From Verrucomicrobiota bacterium (GTDB lineage Bacteria; Verrucomicrobiota; Verrucomicrobiia; Verrucomicrobiales; DEV007), in the NCBI GenBank assembly GCA_027618625.1, contig JAQCER010000027.1:1-12804 (forward strand): 12,804 nucleotides of DNA, in the 5' to 3' direction. Numbering within the stretch: the first letter of the stretch is position 1; every line of letters begins with the position of its first letter. Under the pieces are notes generated by a model. It searched no databases, was not told the DNA's origin, and was given only the letters and a program-made list of their open reading frames with translations. Shown here in pieces: positions 1 to 7,200 of this stretch. The translations under genes and the position numbers were made by a program.

Positions 1-1
1 T

Positions 2-1213
2 CCGGTTCATGCGCACAGTCTCTACTTGCGCGGCCAGGTGCTTGAGACGCTGGAGCGGTTCGAGGATGCCAGCGCCTCCTATGGCGCGGCTCTTGAGAAT
101 GACGTTTGCCCACTTCGCATCCTGCCAAAAATGCGCGCGAGTCTGGCGGAGATCGCTGCCAGCCGCGGGGTGCCCTGTTTCGATTACCATGCGTTCCTTG
201 CAGCGCGCAGTGACCATGGGATTCCCGGTGACCAGTGGTTTCTTGATCATGTTCACCCGACGGTCGAAGGGCATCGCCTGCTGGCACTGGAGCTCATCCA
301 CGTGATGGAGCAGCAGGCGCTGCTCTCTGGAAAGAGTGCGCTGAATGAGGATACCATCCAAAAGGTGAAAGAACGCGTGCTCGCTGGAATCGATGACGAG
401 GCTCAGGGCATTGCCCTGCGCAACCTTGGCAATGTGCTCAATTGGGCCGGCAAGAAAGAGGAAGCCTACGCCGCAGCGACCAAGGCACTCGCACTTGCAC
501 CTGGAGATGCCTACACCCATTACCTGCTGGGTGATCTTGCTGGCCACCTCGGAGAAACCGCCAAATCGGAGCAGCACTTCCGCGAGTTGACGCGATTCGA
601 TCTGAATCCAGACGATGCGCCCTATTTTCCAGATGCCCACTACCAGCTGGCACAGATCGTCGGTGCGCGCGGCAATTCCGCTGAGAGTCTGCAACTCCTT
701 GAGAAAACCCTCAAGCTCCAGCCTGACCACAAAGGCGCAAGAGCCGCTTTGCCCATTGTCCTCCAGGCCCACGGCAAGAAGCTGCTGCAGCAAGGTCGCA
801 GTGCAGAGGGTGTCGTCATTTTCAAAAAACTGGAGCGGCTCTTTCCGGACGACAAAATGGCCGCGAACCTTCTGGGGGCCGCCCTGATTCAGGAAAAGAA
901 ATTTCCAGAGGCCGTAGAAGTGCTTACGCGGGCGGTGGCAAAAGATCAACACAACCCCAGCATCCACAATAATCTGGGCACCGCCTATGCACAGAGTGGT
1001 CGGCCAACCGAAGCGGAGCATCGCTTCGATCTCGCAATCCAGATCAATCCAGCCCACGCCGGTGCCCATCTGAATCTGGCCCGATTGTTGGAATCAACGG
1101 GCAAGCTCGATCAGGCAATCGAACGCTATCGTGCGGTTCTCAAGCTCCAGCCGAACTCGGCGGAAGCCATCGCGGGTTTAGAGCGCATTTTGCCCGACAA
1201 GCAGGGGCACTGA
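2..1213 (+). CDS. TPR protein with C-terminal end of an SGNH/GDSL hydrolase-like domain (5' partial)
   Basis: The frame is open from the first complete codon at position 2, so the true start lies outside the window; the TTG at 26 is only an internal Leu codon. The visible part is about 403 residues. Residues 1-100 look like the end of an SGNH/GDSL hydrolase-like fold: the segment FLDHVHPTVEGH (nt 239-274) has the D-x-x-H pattern of the block that carries the catalytic Asp and His. The Ser block must lie upstream and cannot be checked. From about residue 130 to the end there are six or seven TPR-like helix pairs, for example LGNVLNWAGKKEEAY and NNLGTAYAQSGRPTEAEHRF, which normally act as protein-binding scaffolds. 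The gene ends in TGA, with a second in-frame TGA 12 bases later, which indicates TGA works as an ordinary stop here. The substrate is unknown; related proteins are often linked to carbohydrate ester chemistry, but nothing visible proves that. Confidence 0.85.
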   Translation, partial: PVHAHSLYLRGQVLETLERFEDASASYGAALENDVCPLRILPKMRASLAEIAASRGVPCFDYHAFLAARSDHGIPGDQWFLDHVHPTVEGHRLLALELIHVMEQQALLSGKSALNEDTIQKVKERVLAGIDDEAQGIALRNLGNVLNWAGKKEEAYAAATKALALAPGDAYTHYLLGDLAGHLGETAKSEQHFRELTRFDLNPDDAPYFPDAHYQLAQIVGARGNSAESLQLLEKTLKLQPDHKGARAALPIVLQAHGKKLLQQGRSAEGVVIFKKLERLFPDDKMAANLLGAALIQEKKFPEAVEVLTRAVAKDQHNPSIHNNLGTAYAQSGRPTEAEHRFDLAIQINPAHAGAHLNLARLLESTGKLDQAIERYRAVLKLQPNSAEAIAGLERILPDKQGH

Positions 1214-1461
1214 GATTTCATGAATTGAATAAACTTGGGAAAATTTGACCGATTGAGAGTTGAAGGGCAGGAAGTCCCTTGGGAAAAATATCGGGGATCT
1301 CGCGGCAATGTGAAGTCATAATTCTTGCATTGCGCAGGAATTGCAGCAGCTATTCACATCGCAGATCGGATGATTTGAATTCGGTGTTCCAAATCGCACC
1401 CAATTTTTGCAAAATCCCGAGCAACCCAGCCATTCAAGGTAAATCACGCTAGCACTAGACT
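1214..1461. other. Intergenic region upstream of the first LamG gene
   Basis: There are 248 bases without a convincing gene. A weak inverted repeat lies at 1263-1280 (AAGGG, 8-base loop, CCCTT) but has no T-tract. A second lies at 1305-1333 (GCAATG, 17-base spacer, CATTGC). Either could be a weak terminator or an operator-like site. I could not pick a convincing sigma-70 promoter. No Shine-Dalgarno sequence is seen before the ATG at 1462. Confidence 0.4.
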
Positions 1462-4053
1462 ATGAAACGAAAATCCATCCTTCTGAGTGCCGTCGGCCTC
1501 GGTTTGCTGATCCTCTGCAGTGCTCCTCAGGCGAGCGCTACCCTCACTCGATTCATTCAAATCGTCAAAAACGATGATGGGGACACCCGGTTCCATCTTG
1601 CGGAAGTGGAGGCCTTTGAAGACGGGGTCACTCCCAATGAAGATGGCGCTGAATTTGATGGCAAAGCCACGAGCACCAATGATATCGGCGACGGCGAACT
1701 GACAACCTATGGTGACGGTGAACTTTTCCCTGACATTGGGACCACCGCATCCCTCGAACACGGTGGCGCGAACAAAGATCCGAACAATGCACTTGAGACT
1801 GGAGCCGGTGTCTGGTCGACCGCTAATGGACTGGCGGAAAGCGCTCAGTATACCTTGGATCTTGGAGCTGAATACGATATCACCACTTTACGGCTTTGGC
1901 CGCGGGCGGACGGCTGTTGTTCGACTCGCTGGATGAACCTGGAGATCAATCTCTACGGCGACGACGGTGGCAAGCCTGGCAAGTTGAACGCAACGGCGAC
2001 GCACACGGAAGATCAAGGCAATGTCTCTCTGGAATTCACTTTACCAGTCGCGGTCAATAGCCTGACCCAAGGTCTCATCGGCTACTGGTCATTTAATGAT
2101 CTGAAGGCTGGTTCCACTGAAGCGCTCGATGCATCAGCCAATGGCAACGTGGGAACGGTCAATGGCGACCCTGAAATCGTTGCGGGCGCCAGCGGTTTGG
2201 ACGGGGACGTCGCCATCAACTTCGACGGCAGCGATGATTCGGTTACGACTGAAGGCAACATCATGAACGACATTGGTGACTACACCATGTCAGGCTGGGT
2301 GAAATTTGACGAGCAAGGCGGCAACCGCATCGGGCTCTTCGGGCAGAACGATGCCGTCGAATTCGGCATGATTAATCCCAGCACCATGCAGCACTGGACG
2401 GCAGCCGGCGGCTCATTTGACGTCCCATTCGGGCCGGTCATCGCAGAGTGGACCAACATCATTGTCGTGGCGACTCCAGAGCAGCGCATTCTTTACGTCG
2501 ACGGCGAGGAAGCCGCAGTGGGCGGTGGCGTCCAGCAGACCAATTCCGCGTTCAACTTCAATATCGGCGGCGATGGAGTCTACGATGCCTCCGGCAATTT
2601 CTTTACTGGCCAGATGGACGACATTGCCGTCTGGGATCGTCCGCTGACCGCCGATGAGGCGAAGAAAGTGTTCGAAACCAGGGCGATCATTTCGCCGGAC
2701 TTCATCGACACCGACGGTGATGGCATGCCGGATGGCTACGAAGGGGACAACGGTCTCGATCCGTTCAGCGCCGCTGACAAGGACGCCGACAAGGATGGTG
2801 ACGGTCTGTCCAATTTTGCCGAGTTCGAAGCCCGCACCAATCCTAATGACAAAGACACCGACAAAGACGGACTGCAAGACAATGTCGAAACCAACACCGG
2901 AACGTGGGCCAGCGCTACCAGCACCGGAACGAATCCGACCAAGGCCGACTCTGACAAGGATGGTCTGAGCGACGGTGTGGAGACCAATACGGGCACATTC
3001 GTCAATTCGACCAATACGGGGACAAATCCGAATTTAGAAGACAGCGATGTTGACGGCTTCGCCGACCTGCGGGAGATCGAGCTGGGCACCGATCCCACGA
3101 AAGCTGCAAGTTTTCCGATGCCGCCGGCTGGCGACCTGATCGCCTACTGGGATTTCAACGATGCCTCAAACCCAGACACGGCAGTGGACAACGTTTCTGG
3201 CATTGAGGGCGCCGTTTCGGCCACGTACACCGAAGACGGTGGTGGCCGCACTGGTTCAAACGGAGACTATGCAATGAATTTTGCGGAAGGCGGATTTGTT
3301 GAAGTCACTGAAGTGATTTTCATGGACGCGGTTGGGGTAACCGACCAAATGACCGTTTCGCTATGGCAGAAAAATCAGGCCCCCCCCGCCTCAAGTTCGT
3401 TCTGGATTCGAGCCGTAGGGTTCAACCGCGCCGCGCAGGCGCATATTCCCTGGGATAATGGGACGGTCTACTTTGACACGGGTGGTGGCTGTTGTACTGC
3501 GGGGGCTCAACGCTTGGAATTCGTCCCCAATGCACAGGAGGGTCTCGAAGATTTCGATTTTCTGGACGACGAATGGCATCACTACGCGTTTGTAAAGGAT
3601 CAGGGGCTCAAACAGGTGTGGATCGATGGGATCCTGGCCTTCGAAACGGAAGGGGCACTTCCCATGCCTGAAGGTGACTATACCGACCTATTCATTGGAG
3701 CCGAGCCTCCAGGAAACAATATTCCACAAGCGGTGATCGACGACTTTGCGATCTACGCGGTGGCCTTGCCGGAGGAAGATATCCTGGGGCTGGCCAACGG
3801 CAACACGCCCGGCGGCGGCGGAGCCCTGCCATTCCAAATCACCGCCGTAGAACAAAAAAGCGACGGCACGGTCGACGTCACCTGGCAGTCGAAACCCGGG
3901 AAAACCTATGCAATCGAATACGCGACCGTAATCCCTGAATGGACCGAAGGAGCGGATGGAGTTGAAGCTGGTGATGGTGACACGACGACTTTCACTGACG
4001 AAAATGTGCCCGCGGGAACCAAGGAACGTTACTACCGAGTTCGCGAAGAATAG
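1462..4053 (+). CDS. Secreted LamG-domain protein with galactose-binding-like domain and calcium-type repeats
   Basis: The protein has 863 residues. The ATG at 1462 is chosen because a classical signal peptide starts there: MKRK, a hydrophobic core, then cleavage near ASA at residues 24-26. Residues 27-185 resemble an F5/8 type C (discoidin-like) galactose-binding fold, with FHLAEVEAF early and YTLDLGAEYDITTLRLW late. Residues 204-400 form a LamG/concanavalin-A-like domain (LIGYWSFND, YTMSGWVKF, GQMDDIAVWDRPL). Residues 414-552 are acidic DxDxDG repeats of the thrombospondin type 3 kind, expected to bind calcium. Residues 557-778 are a second LamG (LIAYWDFND, WHHYAFVKD, AVIDDFAIY). Residues 791-863 are a beta-rich tail ending YYRVREE. 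No catalytic residues are recognisable, so a binding or adhesion role at the cell surface is the best guess; such proteins often bind glycans. The start has no clear ribosome binding site. It is a paralogue of the gene at 8450. Confidence 0.9.
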   Translation: MKRKSILLSAVGLGLLILCSAPQASATLTRFIQIVKNDDGDTRFHLAEVEAFEDGVTPNEDGAEFDGKATSTNDIGDGELTTYGDGELFPDIGTTASLEHGGANKDPNNALETGAGVWSTANGLAESAQYTLDLGAEYDITTLRLWPRADGCCSTRWMNLEINLYGDDGGKPGKLNATATHTEDQGNVSLEFTLPVAVNSLTQGLIGYWSFNDLKAGSTEALDASANGNVGTVNGDPEIVAGASGLDGDVAINFDGSDDSVTTEGNIMNDIGDYTMSGWVKFDEQGGNRIGLFGQNDAVEFGMINPSTMQHWTAAGGSFDVPFGPVIAEWTNIIVVATPEQRILYVDGEEAAVGGGVQQTNSAFNFNIGGDGVYDASGNFFTGQMDDIAVWDRPLTADEAKKVFETRAIISPDFIDTDGDGMPDGYEGDNGLDPFSAADKDADKDGDGLSNFAEFEARTNPNDKDTDKDGLQDNVETNTGTWASATSTGTNPTKADSDKDGLSDGVETNTGTFVNSTNTGTNPNLEDSDVDGFADLREIELGTDPTKAASFPMPPAGDLIAYWDFNDASNPDTAVDNVSGIEGAVSATYTEDGGGRTGSNGDYAMNFAEGGFVEVTEVIFMDAVGVTDQMTVSLWQKNQAPPASSSFWIRAVGFNRAAQAHIPWDNGTVYFDTGGGCCTAGAQRLEFVPNAQEGLEDFDFLDDEWHHYAFVKDQGLKQVWIDGILAFETEGALPMPEGDYTDLFIGAEPPGNNIPQAVIDDFAIYAVALPEEDILGLANGNTPGGGGALPFQITAVEQKSDGTVDVTWQSKPGKTYAIEYATVIPEWTEGADGVEAGDGDTTTFTDENVPAGTKERYYRVREE
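2866..3051 (+). repeat. Two tandem 93-bp repeats encoding a 31-residue acidic repeat
   Basis: Two in-frame copies lie at 2866-2958 and 2959-3051, and a third begins at 3052 but diverges. Each encodes a unit of the form DGL-x-D-x-VETNTGT, about 15 variable residues with TSTGTNP or TNTGTNP, then an acidic end such as DSDKD. The copies differ at many bases, so this is an old protein-level repeat and not a recent DNA duplication. The same unit occurs in the paralogue at 8450-10588. Confidence 0.75.
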
Positions 4054-4062
4054 CAGAAGATT

Positions 4063-4079
4063 CAGGCCATGATGGCCTG
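4063..4079. other. Small inverted repeat after the first LamG gene
   Basis: CAGGCC, a 5-base loop ATGAT, then GGCCTG form a perfect 6-bp stem ten bases after the stop codon. It has no T-tract. It may protect the mRNA 3' end or may be accidental. Confidence 0.3.
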
Positions 4080-4110
4080 GCTGTCTGCCGTTTCAGAATC
4101 TAAAAGTCGG

Positions 4111-4142
4111 GAGCGCCGCTGGAAGTGATTTCAGCGGCGCTC
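4111..4142 (+). terminator. Strong hairpin, candidate terminator without a clear U-tract
   Basis: GAGCGCCGCTG (4111-4121), a 10-base loop and CAGCGGCGCTC (4132-4142) make a perfect 11-bp GC-rich stem between the LamG gene and the lipoprotein gene. The following bases (ATCATTCTGC) are not a U-run, so intrinsic termination would be weak. Transcript stabilisation or an attenuator is also possible. The perfect stem makes the structure itself credible; its function is inferred. Confidence 0.5.
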
Positions 4143-4233
4143 ATCATTCTGCTGCAGTCACCGACGATTTTTTGCTCTAGCTAGACTTGAGATTCATGGC
4201 CCGAGCCTCTATCAATGAGAAACACTTTTCCCA

Positions 4234-7200
4234 ATGCAGTTCATTCGAAACTTCCTGCTTGTCTTCGCTGGCTCAGCTCTTCTGAGTGCGTGTGACAATG
4301 GTGCGCTGCCTGACGAGACGGATGTCACTGGTTCTGTGCCAGTTTCTCCAGTTGAATCGGTTCCGGAGCCAGTTGCTGCTGAAGCCGATATCGTGACGGC
4401 TCCAGGGCTTCAGAACATGGAGTTGTTTCCACTGCTTGCCGACGCCTATGGTCGCATCGATCCAGCGAAGGATGGTTGGGACACGGAGGCCTTCAGCGAA
4501 GCTGCAAACCGGCAGTTGCATCGGCTGGTCGAACACTTTGAAGCGATGGAGGAAGAACTCCCGGAAGGCTTGGCCAGCCCGCAGTTTGTCAGTGGAGAAC
4601 TGCGGCCCGCTGATCAGTCGTCAGTTTTCGATGATGGTTCCCTCAAAGTGACCCGAGCGACCATCGGAAATCAAACACCTATGCACAAAGGTGCATCCGG
4701 CCTCAATGCTGCCATGCGCAGTTATCTGGGAGCACTCGGCAGAGACGCGACGCATCCGCACCTGAAGCTGAAGCTCTTCAAGGTGGATGCCAACCGCACG
4801 GAGATCCTTTCCAAGGCAACGGGCGAGGTGCCTGGAGGTCGCGTCCAACTGGATGCGCACTGGGTCTGTGCTTGGGATCCTTCCACCGAAGGTCGCGATC
4901 CGTTGCTTGTGAGCATCGATGTGCTGAAGCACTCGGAGACTCGGTATCATGGTGCTGCCGGGCAGGACTCATTGTTCCACGATTGCACTGAGGCGGTGCT
5001 CGGGAATGTGCCATCATACCGCGAGCAGCTTCTCCACAGCACCGATTACTGGCGGCTGCGGATCCAGCGCGATATGGGCCTGGATGTGGTCGCGAACCAC
5101 GGCCTCGCAATTGGCGATGTCAATGGCGATCTGTTGGATGATCTCTACGTCTGTCAGCAGGGCGGGTTGCCAAACCGACTGTACATCCAACAAACGGATG
5201 GAACGCTGCGCGACGCCACGGAGACGAGCGGAACCGGCTGGCTCGATTACTGCGCCAGTGCCTTGTTTGTTGACTTTGACAACGATGGTGACCGCGATCT
5301 GGCGGTTGGTCAGGAGTCACGGCTGTTGCTGATGGAGAATGATGGAACGGGGAAGTTCGAGCTCAGTTTCGGCATCAGCAGCCGGGCGCAGACGTTTTCC
5401 ATAGCAGCGGCGGACTATGATGGAGATGGAGATGTGGATCTCTTCGCCTGCGGTTACAACCCCTTTGGCGGCAGTGTGCGGCGCGGTGCCATGGGGCATC
5501 CGATGCCTTACCATGATGCCCAGAACGGCGGGCCAAACATTTTGCTCAGAAACGATGGTAACTGGGAATTTAACGACGCCACGGAAGAGTCCGGCCTTGA
5601 GCAGAACAACAACCGCTTCGCCTTCGCCGCCTCGTTCGAGGACTACGACAACGACGGCGACCTCGACCTCTACGTGGCCAACGACTATGGTCGCAACAAC
5701 CTCTACCGCCAGGACAACGGCAAATACACCGACGTCGCGAATCAGCTCGGCGTGGAGGACATGTCGAGTGGCATGTCAGTGTCCTGGGCAGACGTGAATC
5801 ACGACGGGTTCATGGATCTTTATGTGAGCAATATGTTCTCTGCGGCTGGAAATCGCATTACTTACCAGCGCCAGTTCAAGGATGGTCTCAATGACGACAC
5901 GAGACAGATCTTCCAGCGCCATGCCCGTGGCAACAGTCTTTTTCAGTCCGACACTAAAGGTGGATTTACTGATGTCAGTGTCGCAGCAGGTGTAACCATG
6001 GGGCGCTGGGCGTGGAGTTCGCGGTTCATGGATTTTAACAACGATGGCTGGGACGATCTGGTGATCGCCAACGGCTTTATCAGCACAGAAGACACCACCG
6101 ATTTGTGAAGTGTCTATTGGCGGCAGGTCGTGTCGCAATCGCCGGTCGATGACTTCAGTCCAGAGAAATCCCTGGTTTATGAGCAGGGATGGAAGGCGCT
6201 GAATCGTCTCCTTCATGAGGACCGCTCCTTCAGTGGTCACGAGAAGAACTGCGCGTATCTCAACACGGGCGACGGCACCTTTGCTGATGCCTCATATGTT
6301 ACTGGCCTGAACTTTCCTGACGACGGCCGGGGGCTCGCGCTGGTGGACTGGGACTTCGATGGCGATCTCGACTTCTGGACAACCAACCGGACGGCACCGC
6401 GGGTGCGCCTGATGAAGAACACCTCCGACAGCAAGGCATTCACGGCCGTGCGCCTGGAGGGCAATGGCAAAAACACCAACCGTGATGCAATTGGTGCGCG
6501 ACTGCGCCTTTATCTTAAAGGAGAGTCGGTCCCGCGGGTTCGTTCATTGCGGGCGAGCGAGGGGTTCCTCAGCATGTCGAGCAACTGGATCCACTTTGGG
6601 CTTGGGAAGGCGACTGCCATCGATCGTCTTGAAGTCGACTGGCCCGGCGGTAAGACCGAGACGGTTGGTGGGCTGGAGCTTGGCGCATTTTATCTCGTTC
6701 GTCAGGGCAACGCCAAGCCGGAACGGTGGACACGTCCGGCCGGTCTCGTTCCGCCTGCGCCGTCGCAGCCGGAGCTGCCTCAGGAATCTGACGCATCGCG
6801 TGCGTTCCTTGCTACGCGTTTGCAATGTCCGGTGCTGCCGATCACGGAGAATGGAACCGCTCGAGACCTGGACAAAGAATTGAGCGGCCCCGTCTTGATT
6901 AATCTCTGGGCAAGCTGGTGTGCGCCGTGCGTTGCTGAGCTCGCGGAGTGGAGCAGGGAGGCAGAAAAAATTTCAGCCGCGGGCCTGCGCATCATCGCCC
7001 TGAATACCGACGCCCTTGATCCAGACACTGGCAATGCTGCCGAAGCGGTGGCGTTGCTGAAGAAGATCAAGTTTCCGTTCGACCATTTTGAAGCGCAGGA
7101 GCAGACTGTGCAGAATCTCAATTTGCTCCAGCGCGCCGTGCTCGATCGTTGGCTTCCCTTGCCCGTGCCGTCCAGCTTCCTTCTCGACCAGCGTGGCTAC

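Noticed and set aside
1263..1280. Hairpin after the TPR gene as a terminator
   Set aside because: It has only a 5-bp stem and no T-tract, so it is too weak to call.
2413..2877. Minus-strand open frame of 154 codons inside the first LamG gene
   Set aside because: It is antisense to LamG and Ca-repeat codons, with no ribosome site or domain signal.
2701..3115. Short repeats considered as a CRISPR-like or DNA-level tandem array
   Set aside because: The period is a multiple of three, copies diverge mostly in a protein-compatible way, and no spacer structure exists; it is a coding repeat.
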